A DNA stretch of 28,738 nt from Glomus cerebriforme. Lineage: Eukaryota > Glomeromycota > Glomeromycetes > Glomerales > Glomeraceae. The translations under genes and the position numbers were made by a program. The stretch is taken from contig QKYT01000235.1 in the NCBI GenBank assembly GCA_003550305.1, positions 76,642-105,379 of the forward strand. The letters are read 5' to 3'. Shown here piece by piece: positions 1 to 10,439 of the stretch (position 1 is the stretch's first letter; the number at the start of each line of letters is the position of its first letter). The notes below the pieces were generated by a model. That model searched no databases. It saw only the letters and a list, made by a program, of their open reading frames with translations, and was not told the DNA's origin.

Positions 1-304
1 TTTTATTATATTGCAACAAAAATTTGTAATTTATAATAATGTTTTTCATACAAAAAAAAATTCTTATTTCTATAATCCATAATTTAACCTTAAAAACAGT
101 TTTTTTTTTAATAGCCAAGAGCCAACTTTTTTTCTATATATATAAATTAAATTTTTTAGTTTTTGTAACTATTTTTATCTCGTACTTAAAATCACATAAT
201 AAAATTTTTTTCCATTTTTTTCAAAAAACTGACAAAGCCAAGTCACAAGAATCTAATATAAACTTTAAGTTATCAAGTAAATAAATATGGTATTAATTTT
301 TAAC
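1..304. other. AT-rich stretch without a supported gene
   Basis: Very AT-rich sequence with long T and A runs. An open frame at 39-284 has a Phe/Ile/Leu/Lys-dominated, low-complexity product without recognisable motifs, and I do not treat it as a gene. The recognisable kinase relic begins just downstream at about 305. Confidence 0.5.
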
Positions 305-1640
305 TCCACGATATCCTTTTAAAAAAACATCAAAAGCAAACATCTTTACTTGTTATGCAGTTTATGAAGTAATCAATGGACTACCTTTTTATCATGATAT
401 GGCTCATGAAGAGTTTGCTTTTGATTGGCAATGAAAATTTGCAAAGGATTTAGACCAAATTTTTATTATTGCTTCTTATTAGATTACAAAAAAAAAACTA
501 TCCTGCAATTTTTATATTATTACTAATTTTTGATATGAATTTAAGTCAACAGCTAGATTTGAAAGATCGGATCCATTAAATTATCTGGCTGAAACAATTT
601 ATTTTATTTAAAAAACACATTTAATAAATAATTATTAGGTTTTGTTTTGTTATTTATTATAAATTAATTTATTATTGTAATTAAATAATTATTTACAGTA
701 AAGAAAAAAGTAAATTAAAAATAAATTTAATATTGTAACCAATATTCTCTAATCTCTATTATATAATTATCAAAATAAATCAAAATATATATGGTTTCAA
801 GAAAACATTTGATAACTATTTGATGGCACAAGTTTATCTTGCCAATTATACTGACGAATATGGAACTAAAAAGAATGATAATTTAGCATTCAATTGATAT
901 CAAAAAGCTGCAGAAAATTAAAGCAATTTTATTTAAGCTACTATTATGAATTTAATATTTGAACTGAAAAAAAATAATAATAATTAAATGGTATCAGGAG
1001 GCAACTAACAATGGTAATAGAACTGCAAGTCTTTATCTTGCAGATTAATATAGAGTAGGAAATGAAATTGAAAAAAAATGATATTAAAGATTATAAATTA
1101 TTAGCAAAAAAAATACAGATGCTCAATATAAACTTGAAAATTGCTTTTATTATGGAGATGGAACAAATGTTGGTAAGTTCAGGCTTATTGTTGGTATGAA
1201 AAAAAGCAATAGAAGTATTATTGCAAAATGTGTTTTAAACAAAACTATAATAACAAAATTAATGCAGGAAAAAATAAAAATATTGGAATTAAAATATATT
1301 CTGAAGGATTAAGACAAATTGGAATTGGAACTCAGAATTATATAAAAGCATTTTATTATTATCAAAAATCAACAGAAAATGGAAATAAAGTGCACAATAT
1401 GATTTAGGTTATTGTTATAAAAATAGTGAAAGAACAGAAAGGACGGGATGAAAGAAAAGCCTTTAAAATATACTAAAAATCAATGTAAAAATGCATTATT
1501 TCAATCGGAGTTGACATTGATAAAACAAAAGCATTTGAATTATATAAAATAGCTTCTTCAATAGGAGGAAATGTTAATGTATAAAGAAATATTGCATCTT
1601 TATATTATCAAGATGAAGGAACTGAAAAAAAAATATAAAA
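305..1640 (+). pseudogene. Decayed TKL-type protein kinase with C-terminal Sel1 repeats
   Basis: From about 315 one frame reads PFKKTSKANIF, then YEVINGLPFYHDMAHEEFA (up to about 418), then after a frame shift AMKICKGFRP. This is the C-lobe of the kinase family (subdomains VIII-X) that is greatly expanded in glomeromycete fungi. A further piece, RSDPLNYLAETI, lies near 567-600. From about 820 the sequence reads as Sel1-like repeats: a block ending in EYGTKKNDNLAFN, then stop, YQKAAEN; NGNRTASLYLAD with YRVGNEIEKN; NTDAQYKLENCFYYGDGTN; AFYYYQKSTENGNK; and NIASLYYQDEGTEK near 1590-1630. Stops and frame shifts occur throughout and no N-lobe is present, so it cannot make a kinase. Two stops sit at expected Trp (TGA 895-897) and Gln (TAA 1582-1584) positions. 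Intact relatives pair the kinase with Sel1 repeats in one protein; this is a broken copy. Confidence 0.8.
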
Positions 1641-2144
1641 ACTCTATTTACTGATATAAAAAAAACGATTATTTTAGATCAAAGATAAAAAATATGGAGA
1701 CAATTATCTAAAAGATAGATTAATCCTTAAACTCAAAAACAAAAAAATTTTATTCTTTTTCCAAAGTAATAAAAATCAATTCATTAGGGAATTTTTCTTT
1801 TATTTCTTTGATTCCTATAATATATTATTTACTGTACCTTTTTACAGTATTTCACTATGTGAATTATATTTTTAAAATAAAATTTAAATAATTTTTTTTT
1901 AGAAAAGGTTAAAAGATGGAATCTTTTTTTTTAATTTATTTTACTTAATGAGGATTGAACAAATAGTCATGATGTTTACTTAAATTCGAATATATAATCG
2001 CATTTAACAATATTATAAAGAGGCCAATTCTTTAATAAAATTCGTGATAATTTTGTTTATTTAAAAATTCGAACAAATTTAATTGTGGAAGTCACGACAG
2101 TTATTTATAAATTTTTTCTACATATATTTTGTTATTTACAAAAT
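1641..2144. other. Intergenic AT-rich spacer
   Basis: Lies between the end of the dead kinase/Sel1 gene and the 3' end of the minus-strand MIR-family gene, whose stop codon is at 2147-2145. I see poly-T/A tracts only and no coding or repeat structure. The 3' UTR and poly(A) site of the MIR-family gene should lie here. Confidence 0.5.
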
Positions 2145-3426
2145 TCAAGCTTGTTTAACGAGTTCAATGCACCACTAAAAAGAAAAGAAAAAATTTTTTT
2201 TTAATATTTATAAAAAAAAAAAATAATAATAATAAATGAAATATCGATTTACTTACTTCATCATTTATCCCCAAATCTTTATTATGACAAATAACTTCTT
2301 GAAAAGTATCATTTTTAATAGTAAATTGAACATCATGACTACGTAAAAAATCATAATAGCTACCTTGAATATAATTACCATTATTATCATACAACTTCTT
2401 AATGCTAAGATTAAAAGTATCATTTGATTTTAAATAATCTTGATGATTTTTTAATTTATGATTTACCTTCCAAGTTACATATTCACCACAACTTACTAAA
2501 AAATAATAAATAAATATTATTAACAACTATTAATTACAAAATAATAAATAACATCATACTTTAATATATTACCTTCTGTATTTTTAGTTAACGGAGATTT
2601 ATAATAACCATTAACATAACAATTATCACTACTATAACTTCCATAATAACGTACTCTAAGAAATTTATTAGATCCAAAGTGTTGCAAAGTAATCAAAATA
2701 TCGGTTTGATTTGCATATTCTTTAATATATCTTATTATCCATAAATCTAAACCGCCCGCAAAAACCTAAAATTATTATAAAAAAAAGAAAATGTTAATTA
2801 TATAAATGTAATAATAAAATATTAGTTACAATACAAAAATTCATTATATATACCAATTGACTCCTACTTCCAGTTTTATAACGTAAACTTCGATTTGAGT
2901 TTAAGTATTTTCCTGTAGCAACGTGTTTTAAAGCTACAATAGATCCATCTTTAATTATATTTGCTTCATCTCTAACAACTTCTTCAAATTCCTTAATCAA
3001 ATCATTCATTGAATTGATTTTATCTTTTCTTTTATAAATTTCTAAAAGGTAATCATCAGTTGGAAGTAAAGTAAAAAAAATATTTGTTTGTTCTGCTATA
3101 TTATTAATTTCAGCATTAAAACACAATTTACGAAAGATTGAGACAAATTTTGAAGTATCGCCACCTTCTCTTTCAGGAATATATTTTAATAATTGTAACT
3201 TTCTTTTATTTGTATTTTTGAATACTGTAAAAGAAATATCTTTTTTAAGTGCATCAAGAAGTTCTTCAAGACTATTAATTCCAGTTGGAAGTGAGATAGT
3301 GGAATCTACTAATGATATAGCAATCTCTAAATGACCATAACTAATTTTTTTAAGTTTAAAATATTTTTGAATATCTTTTATCCATTCATCAGGGTGAACA
3401 TTTCCATCATATTTTGGAATATCCAT
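2145..3426 (-). CDS. Capsid-like/MIR-domain protein, copy A (four exons, 344 aa)
   Basis: Manual splice on the minus strand: exons 3426-2854, 2765-2573, 2495-2257 and 2174-2145, all introns GT-AG (88, 77 and 82 bp), in phases 0, 1 and 0; frame intact to a TGA stop. The start is the ATG giving MDIPKYDG; the upstream extension has no ATG. Residues 1-160 begin PKYDGNVHPDEWIKDIQKYF and continue through SKFVSIFRKLCFNAEI, a layout like a Ty3-type Gag capsid (my inference). The rest is a MIR-type beta-trefoil in three modules: GSIVALKHVATGKYL, then ITLQHFGSNKFL, then DFLRSHDVQFTIKNDTFQEV, ending NDEWCIELVKQA. MIR domains occur in protein O-mannosyltransferases and IP3/ryanodine receptors. I see no signal peptide or membrane segment, so a cytosolic or nuclear protein is likely. 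It is about 19 kb from its three tandem paralogues and inverted relative to them. Function unknown. Confidence 0.85.
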
Positions 3427-4008
3427 TTTTTTTTTTATATTAAATGGTAAAAATTGATTGATTAAACTATCGAAATCCCCGATTTTCAACGAGATTTTTA
3501 ACGAAAACTTCGTAACACAAAATCATAAGTCAAACTACCATAAGTTCGATTTCTAAATATGAATTGGATAATCTAGAATATTAAATAATGCGGTTTTGAT
3601 CAACTCTATGTATACGTGTTACAAAGCTTTTAATGTTCAACGCACAAAAAAAAAAAGGAAAAATTACTCTTGTAAAGCCATCGTACAAGCGCAGGGGCAT
3701 TTCAGATGTGAATGATCTATTGATCTATAGCACGCTGATTGCTGATTGAGATTGATCTCTCAATCACGTTTTTTGTGAAACATTAAAAAATTTTTAATTA
3801 CTACTACAGCAATTTGTCATACTAAACTTGGAGATCGTACTACTAAAATTTACTATATTCCCATCTGTTATGTACTGACTGTGAGTAAAAAATAAAGGGA
3901 TTATGCAGATCATGCCTGATCTTTATTAGGTCTATCTTTTATTTATTAAAATATAAATACTGTAACTAACGCCCAACAAAGAATTTGCAAAAAAAAAAAT
4001 TTATTGCA
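3427..4008. promoter_or_regulatory. Divergent intergenic region with candidate TATA box
   Basis: This 582-bp spacer separates the starts of the minus-strand MIR-family gene and the plus-strand glycine-rich-domain gene, so it must carry both promoters. A TATAAATA at 3952-3959 lies about 50 bp before the ATG of the plus-strand gene and is the best core-promoter candidate. Near 3746-3767 there is a small palindromic stretch around GATTGAGATTGATCTCTCAATC-like sequence. No factor site is recognised with confidence. Confidence 0.4.
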
Positions 4009-5854
4009 ATGGTCGAAAAACAATTTCTTGCACAAGAACCACAAGAGGAAGAGCCACCCGCGCTCGCACAACTCGTTAATATTGATGGTGTTGTAAACCC
4101 GGCTATGTTGCATGCACATTTAGCGCTCTTGACGAGATTAAAAGCGTTGGAACAACCGGATGAAAAGATTGATATGAGATACTTGTTACGTGCACAGGAA
4201 CGTTATGTGTTGTGGTTGAACCTGATGCGTAGTCAAAATTTTAGCGACGATACAGTACTAGTTCCACCCATAGGTGAACAAAAGAATCTGTTTCTAAATA
4301 AATGAAATTGTTTTGTATTCTTAGCCTAATAAATTCTTTAAAATTAGATGTTTGCTATATCTGGCATTCGCATTTGCTTTCACCACTGCGATATTATGAA
4401 GATATGCGTCGAATTTATGATCCTCAACAACAATTTCCAGATTTTCCTCTGAAACGATTGGCAAGTATCTATTTTTTTCTTTATTCTTCGCTCATTCGTT
4501 AGAATACTTAATATCTTTTATTTCGTTGATTCAGCATGAGATTTGGGAAAAAAATGGCAATCATACTGATCCTGTATCCGAAATCTTTTGGGTGGAAAGA
4601 ACCAAACAACCATGGATTCTTGACCCGAGTGATAGTTCCGATTTCAAAATAAATTGTCCTTGGTGTAAAGAAGAGGTGCAAATCTCATGGTGAGGATATA
4701 TTCAATTCCTAATCTTATATTGACTTTAATTGGCTTATTCATAACTTTCTCATTTTAATAGGGAGAATTACGTGAATTTGATGAAGTCTATTAAGTCAGA
4801 TGAAAAATGCCCTAAATGTTTCGCATCGTATTCAGTCGAAACTCTAAGTGCCAAAAGATTTATTGACGATATTTGTGCTTGGAATAAGAATAAAACTCGA
4901 TTCATAGGGTAAATATATATTTTTATTCGGAATATTTGAATTATATTTAACAAAGTCATTTATTATTTTATTTAGTGGGACTCTTGTTGATCTAAAGGAC
5001 GGTTCATATTCTGAAACTCTTGCGACTAATGATTCCGTCCTATTATTCACCACTGACAGCTCTCACATTAGAAATCTTACTGACTCAGAATCGAAAAATT
5101 GGAACCTATGCAATTGGAAGCATATTACCAAGCAGCTTGATCTCCAGATAAGAGATTTGAAAAGGGAAAGAAAACTTAAAGAGACAAGGAAAAAAATTGT
5201 CCGGCGAATCATATTCGCCTATGCTGGCATTCCATCACCATTTTCAATTGATCTGATTAGTGCTGTATATCGACAACGTGAATTCACAGGAAAGATGGTT
5301 AACAATGAATGGATTAATTGTATGGAGGTTCAAGCAAATTCCACCATACGATATCATAAATTCTTGTTGTTAATGAAAGATCAACCAAATACTCTATTTG
5401 TACCAACCCTCGATATTGACCTAGGTTGGCACACACATCAAATTCACGCGTCACTCTACCGTGCGTTCACCCAAAAACATATAGGTCGAATCATTAATCA
5501 TGATGATACATTGGTTAAGGGAGTATTGTCGAACGGATTTGCGACTACCGCTCAAGCATGGTATAAGAAGTATCATGAACCATACACACATGCGGATCCG
5601 TCAAAGTATTGGTTAACCACAAGAAAAAAGGTCATGTCCATTATTATTCCACCTTACGGTCTTACAATTCTTTATCGATTAAAAAAGTACAAAAAGGCAA
5701 CTACCAGAAATATATCCAAAGAAAAGAGTGTGAAATATGAAAAGGGCATAGAAAAAGACACGTAAGTTGCAATAATATTGTAAAAGTTTTTTTTTTTTTT
5801 TTTTTTTTTATAACTTTTATTGGTTCAATTATTAAAATTTTATTTTGTAAGATA

Positions 5855-5887
<33 letters not shown>

Positions 5888-6261
5888 TGATAGAACCTAA
5901 ATCTCCATGCATTTATAGCCTATCTAAATACTCTGGTGTCTGCGGGATCAGCGGAAATATATATCCTATTTCATGTAAGTAAATCTCATATTTCATTTAT
6001 TCTTGCTAAAAATTGAAACCTAGATTAATTCTTTTATATACATATATATATATATTAGTATACACGTGTGGAAATGTATGGAATTACTCATGTGGAGGAG
6101 GATGTGCAGCTGCTAGTGGATGTGGTGGATGCGGTGGTGGGTGTGGATCTGCTGGAGTAAGCGGATGTGGTGGTGGATGTGGTGGTGGATGTGGATCTGC
6201 TGGAGTAAGCGGATGTGGCGGTGGATGTGGTGGTGGATGTGGTGGTGGATGTGGTGGTTGA
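4009..6261 (+). CDS. Glycine-rich-domain (GRDP/DUF1399-type) protein with Cys/Gly tail (seven exons, 574 aa)
   Basis: Manual splice: exons 4009-4273, 4348-4460, 4535-4689, 4762-4908, 4976-5761, 5919-5974 and 6059-6261, frame-consistent to TGA. The first of the family's paired motifs is YIWHSHLLSPLRYYEDM (about residues 92-108); the second is DIDLGWHTHQIHASLYRAF with WHTHQ at about 378-382, followed by NHDD at 401-404 and an AQAWYKKYHEPY segment. Two C-x2-C pairs, CPWC (167-170) and CPKC (194-197), could form a zinc site. Exon 7 encodes a tail from about residue 510 with 13 cysteines in Gly-rich GGGC units. Intron 2 appears to begin GCAAGT (a GC-AG intron); the other introns are GT-AG. For exon 6 an acceptor at 5917-5918 keeps the frame, whereas the one at 5892-5893 would give an early stop. 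If the intron at 5762 were retained the protein would end after EKDT without the tail. Plant GRDP proteins of this family are linked to stress and development; the role here is unknown. Confidence 0.85.
6080..6258 (+). repeat. Coding GGTGGTGGATGT minisatellite, 48-bp period
   Basis: The last exon of the glycine-rich-domain gene is built from 12-bp GGTGGTGGATGT units (GGGC) and a larger unit that begins GGATCTGCTGGAGTAAGC. The larger unit starts at 6145 and again at 6193, a 48-bp period encoding 16 residues (GSAGVSGCGGGCGGGC). All changes keep the frame. The coding strand is G-rich with many GG pairs, so length change by slippage is likely. Confidence 0.9.
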
Positions 6262-6990
6262 ACTGGTATATTTTTTGAAATTGTTAATTGCAATTTGCCA
6301 ATTTGCCTTATATTTATCGGTTTTTTTTAAGATACTCAATATTTCTTATATCATTTATTATTCTAATTTTCAATTTATTATTATAACAACTATTATCTTC
6401 TATCTTTTCAATTAACGGATATCGGTTTGACAAAATCCAAATAAAAAAACTCCAAATCATTGGCAAGAAATTTTATGTTGAAAAATTTATATTGTTTTGA
6501 TAATAATTCTTATTAATATTAAATCAAGATCCAAAATAATTTTCATCTACAATGATTTCATCAAACTCTTTAATTAATTCACTTATTGACATTTGTCATC
6601 CTCCAATAAATTCAAGTTAAAGTGATTTCGCCATCTTCGCTTTAATATATTTGAATTATGAAGAGAAATAACGATAGCCTTTAATTTTTGTGAATTTTTG
6701 AAAATTTTATTAAATGGTACGTGCAATTCACATCATTATTAAAACTGTTGTGATTTCAATCATGAAAAGTTTTTTGTTTACATTATGGTAAGTATTTTTA
6801 ATGTGTTAAAATCATGCTTTTTAAGCTCGTTTAATCTACATAGAATAAAAAAATATATATATTCACTTAGATGATATCTGTCGCTATATAAAAGTATTAT
6901 AATTTATAAATTAATTTTATTTATTAATTCCTTTATTTATTTTGTTTATTCTTTGAATTTTAAAATTTTAGTTCATTGAGTTTTTTTTCT
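6262..6990. other. Spacer between convergent genes
   Basis: The plus-strand glycine-rich-domain gene and the minus-strand 522-aa membrane-protein gene end toward each other here. Apart from the short MIR-family relic at 6531-6592 I see only AT-rich sequence with short T/A runs. Confidence 0.5.
6531..6592 (-). pseudogene. Relic of the capsid-like/MIR family (end of the first domain)
   Basis: The minus strand from 6592 reads MSISELIKEFDEIIVDEN. This matches the junction segment of the four intact family members, for example NSMNDLIKEFEEVVRDEA in copy A and NSINELIKEFEDIVAEES in copy C. Neighbouring sequence on either side does not continue the family in a clean frame. Only about 20 residues support the call, so chance similarity is not excluded. 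Confidence 0.5.
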
Positions 6991-8559
6991 TTAACCTTTT
7001 GTTACCAACTTTAAATGTCCTTCCTCTAACATAATATTACATTCAACCTCTTTAATTCTCGTCGCTTGATCCGATAAACTCTTCGAACAAGCATCTTCTG
7101 CATGATGATCACTAAATAAAGTTTGATAAAACAGTCTCTGTGGTGTGCAGATAAATTCGGCGAGTATCCAGTTGGTCTGATTTTGCAGGGAAAACAGACA
7201 TACACAAGAGAAGATGAATAGTGGAAATGTGATAACAATGGCATAGATCAAAACAGCTGGAAGTGGAGCAATTGTTTGTTCCTTAGTCACTTCAAGCACA
7301 TAACCATACCCTTCCCCATTTTCTTGTACTGCACCACTACTAAATGTAGCAATGGTTGCTTGAGCCCATTTTAGTGCAAATGCATTGGCAAACAATGTGC
7401 TATTTCCAGTGTTATGTGCTACATCTTCGACATCATCTATCGCTCGTTGATACATGTTAAATGCTGTTGATGAAACACTAAGAACAAATTGTTGTGAATT
7501 CGTCAGATTTCCCAGTGGGGATGATTTTAATGAACCAAGGGTGACGACATATTCTATTACTGAGGAGTAGATTTGGCAGTGTAATAAGATTGAAAGGGCA
7601 CCATGAACTTCTTCCACGAATTCAGGATCGTAATTTGCTGTGAGTTCCTTACCATAGCGTATAGTAACAATCGCATGTATGGGATTAGATTCTATATATG
7701 ATCTTGAACTCGGATCCATGACTTCAGAAGTAATGTTTATATTTGCCATTTCTTGTTGCGTATTCCCTGAGACGGACCATAGTGATTCGGGGCAGCTATA
7801 ATTTGTCATAGCACCGTATCTGGCTTTTAAATTACATATGCTACTTATCGGTTCACAGGAAGGTTGTAGAAAGACTCCAGAACCCGAATATGCATAAGTT
7901 TGATTCTGAGGCGGGGATTGCAAAAGATAAATACCACCATCGCCATCCCAAATTTGTAATGTTTCACTTGTATTTCTATATACTTTCAATGCTATTCCAG
8001 GATTTGTTATTCCACGTTTGCCTGTTCCACAAGTGTCAAGATGAGATGCGTCAGAACAATTGGTTGCTATATCTAACGATCTCGTACTCGGAATCATTAA
8101 TCCAGGCAATCGTTGAGTCCTTCCGACTGCAGTAATATGGAGGTATAAATCAGCTAATGATGCTGTATATTGCCAAACCAAGACTGAAGCAATGACAATA
8201 GCTAATTTACGAGTTTTTCCAGAGTTAAAGCAGGCTTTCGCAGTGCATAACATGCCACGAGATATAGATGCTTCTATTAATTGACTGATCATTGTACCTG
8301 ACCCGTTAAGAGTGGGTATTTGACCTAAGACAAACATCCCTGCTAAAATAGCTGGAACCATGAAGCTCGCGACAAAAGACATTGCTCTTGTGGTTACTGT
8401 TACAACCGTCAAGAATAAACCGACACGCAAGTCCCATACGATGTTAAAGTCCGTCATTTGACCCCACATTCCCACAAAGACTACTAAAATCAATATCGTG
8501 ATGGAAGCAATCCAACCAAGGACAACACCTTGGAATATTGACGAACTGAGATATTTCAT
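6991..8559 (-). CDS. Multi-pass membrane protein with large glycosylated loop (522 aa), function unknown
   Basis: Single uninterrupted frame from ATG at 8559 to TAA at 6993-6991, with clearly higher GC and more even codon use than the surroundings. Hydrophobic segments lie at about residues 10-30, 46-78, 118-138 and 432-457. Between the third and fourth is a polar domain of roughly 290 residues with many N-glycosylation sequons (NCS 167, NTS 196, NQT 219, NYS 253, NIT 275, NLT 351, NST 386) and several cysteines. This implies an extracytoplasmic domain anchored by helices at both ends, with a short cytosolic tail after 458. Hydrophobic-loop-hydrophobic proteins of this plan are common, and poorly characterised, in filamentous fungi; I cannot name the family. 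No intron is needed; a GTAAGA upstream near 8609 on this strand has no usable partner acceptor before the ATG. Confidence 0.85.
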   Translation of the reverse strand: MKYLSSSIFQGVVLGWIASITILILVVFVGMWGQMTDFNIVWDLRVGLFLTVVTVTTRAMSFVASFMVPAILAGMFVLGQIPTLNGSGTMISQLIEASISRGMLCTAKACFNSGKTRKLAIVIASVLVWQYTASLADLYLHITAVGRTQRLPGLMIPSTRSLDIATNCSDASHLDTCGTGKRGITNPGIALKVYRNTSETLQIWDGDGGIYLLQSPPQNQTYAYSGSGVFLQPSCEPISSICNLKARYGAMTNYSCPESLWSVSGNTQQEMANINITSEVMDPSSRSYIESNPIHAIVTIRYGKELTANYDPEFVEEVHGALSILLHCQIYSSVIEYVVTLGSLKSSPLGNLTNSQQFVLSVSSTAFNMYQRAIDDVEDVAHNTGNSTLFANAFALKWAQATIATFSSGAVQENGEGYGYVLEVTKEQTIAPLPAVLIYAIVITFPLFIFSCVCLFSLQNQTNWILAEFICTPQRLFYQTLFSDHHAEDACSKSLSDQATRIKEVECNIMLEEGHLKLVTKG

Positions 8560-9483
8560 GGGTTTAGATCTTTCCCGTTCTTAAGGAATTCAGGATTTTT
8601 TTTCTTACCGTCACGTTATTTGATGCTAGAAAATTTTCCGTAACTCTTCTAACCTAAAATTATTCAGTCAATGTACCAAGAAAGACTAAATATGAGTATT
8701 TAAAAATATTTCATAAGTTGTCACACGTTTTGCAAGAAATAAACAATAATAAAACATAACTCAACAGTAATCAACAGTTCATCGTACATTGATGATGACT
8801 TTCTTAAATACCTTTTCAAATGCGATTAGGTTGAACATTCTTTGAACTTTTGCTCTTTAATGATTAATGATATAAATCAAAAGACTATTTCTTGTTTGGT
8901 CATATTGAACAGCTTTCAATTCTCGCGCAAAAAAAAATTATAATTATTGCTGCGTTGATCAATCGAATATTTTGCGCCACTTTTGCAAATCTTTGCATAC
9001 GTGAACCAAACATAATTTATTTTGTACGAGTCAGCCATTCCCCCTTTTTGAATAGAAACTTCGCTTTTAGAAGTATGTTATGCAATCAAAAGAATTGCGA
9101 TTATTTTGAAAAATTCCGAATCTAACTTATAATTCATTTTTTAAGCAATGATTAACAGTTTGGTGTTCAAAAATTAAATTACAATGAATGAATGAAAAGC
9201 CACAAAAGTACTAAAAAAAGAAATATTTAATTAAAAGAATTGTTCCAATAAAATAGACTTTTCTACGATTATTCTGTTTGTTAACGAAATTCATTTTGTG
9301 GTAATATTCTAACTAATTTAAAAATTTATTTTAGTTATTTAATAATTTTTTTTTTCAAAAACATTAAAATATAGTTTAGTATAAATTAAAATACTAATTA
9401 TTTTTTTTTTCCTTGAATTATAATTTTTATATTTTTTTTTCATTCTTTTAGTTCATAAATAAATATTTTTTTGCCCCATTTTT

Positions 9484-9536
<53 letters not shown>

Positions 9537-9631
9537 TTGACACCTAAAATTTTCTAATAAAATTATTTAAAGCTTATAGAATCATTGTATTACCTAGATT
9601 CCCTGTCGAATATCCTGTACTGTATAACGTT
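8560..9631. other. Gene-free region upstream of the 522-aa gene, ending in a long poly-T tract
   Basis: Contains the promoter region of the minus-strand membrane-protein gene, in which I see no convincing core element. A frame at 8892-9125 has no recognisable product. The distal part is very T-rich, ending in an uninterrupted run of 46 T at 9486-9531. Confidence 0.5.
9486..9531. repeat. Poly-T tract, 46 bp
   Basis: Uninterrupted run of T as given. The exact length is likely to be unreliable in sequencing. On the minus strand it could be the poly(A) tail of a retrotransposed element, but no coding relic of such an element adjoins it on that strand. Confidence 0.9.
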
Positions 9632-10010
9632 ATGGAGCAAAAATATCTTAGTGATGATGTAATTAAACAAATAACCATCGGAGTTGGAAGTTAACTGAAG
9701 AACAAAATTTGTTAACTGTTAATTGATAAATTAATAATAAATGAAGAATTAAAAATACGAGAATGCAAGTAACCTAATACTGGATACTTTAATGGACAAT
9801 GATGTCAATTATGTAATGCAATTACACTAAACGTTTTCAACAAAATTTCAAAAAATTGGACAAGTGAAAATTCTGATGTTGATAAATTATCAGCATAATG
9901 CAAAAAATGGAAATGAAAAATTAGAATGGGTTGAATATGCTAAATTTGAAAATATTAAATATATTACAAAGGGTTTTTTGGAAAAATATATAAAGCAGAC
10001 ATGAGGAAGA
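9632..10010 (+). pseudogene. 5' fragment of a second TKL-type kinase gene
   Basis: An ATG at 9632 opens MEQKYLSDDVIKQI. After frame shifts come LTEEQN, then a putative metal-binding stretch with EC-K-stop-PNTG and CQLCNA, then KNWTSEN, and finally EWVEYAKFENIKYITKGF with a shifted FGKIYKAD, the glycine-rich loop of the kinase N-lobe. This order (start, short helical region, C-x2-C...PNTG...C-x2-C, NWTSGN-like motif, WIPY...F-like kinase entry) is typical of the expanded glomeromycete kinase family. The kinase domain stops after the glycine loop near 10000. TAA at 9770-9772 replaces an expected Gln and TGA at 9800-9802 an expected Trp. It is a dead fragment. Confidence 0.75.
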
Positions 10011-10439
10011 ACGAATAAATTACGGTCGTTCCCCCATATAATCACCTCCTTACTTTATAGTCAACTTTAGCTGCGAAACTTAGTTTATTTATTCTTTTTT
10101 ATGAGAAATGTTAATTAACGTTTCTCTTTACTTTTTTGTAGGTTCTGGGTTTGGGTATTGGAATTGAATAGTTAGTTAGTATAGCATAGTTAGTATATCT
10201 AGGAAGAATTTGTAATTTAGTACATTTTTAATAAACAAATATAGTTTAAACATAATATAATTAATTTGACAAGTTTAACAATGCTTTTATTTATTAAATG
10301 TAATTAATATATGCTAAAATTTGTATTGTTATTCGCGTTTCTCAACTAACCTAATGTTGTTATATGCATTTTTAAACTAGCATTATTTTACTGTATGTTA
10401 TTATACCCCTAAAAACGTGTTGCGCAACACATTTTTAAT
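10011..10439. other. Spacer between kinase fragment and DIRS-like element
   Basis: No coding similarity seen. A perfect 14-bp palindrome, GTGTTGCGCAACAC, lies at 10417-10430, just before the first recognisable reverse-transcriptase sequence. It may mark the left edge of the element, but I could not match it to the right end. Confidence 0.4.

Noticed and set aside
6084..6339. Minus-strand open frames rich in Pro/His or Ser/Thr opposite the GGTGGATGT repeats
   Set aside because: They are antisense readings of the Cys/Gly repeat exon; the plus-strand frame joins cleanly to six upstream exons.
7890..8135. Plus-strand frame inside the 522-aa gene
   Set aside because: Antisense shadow of a long, well-supported coding frame.
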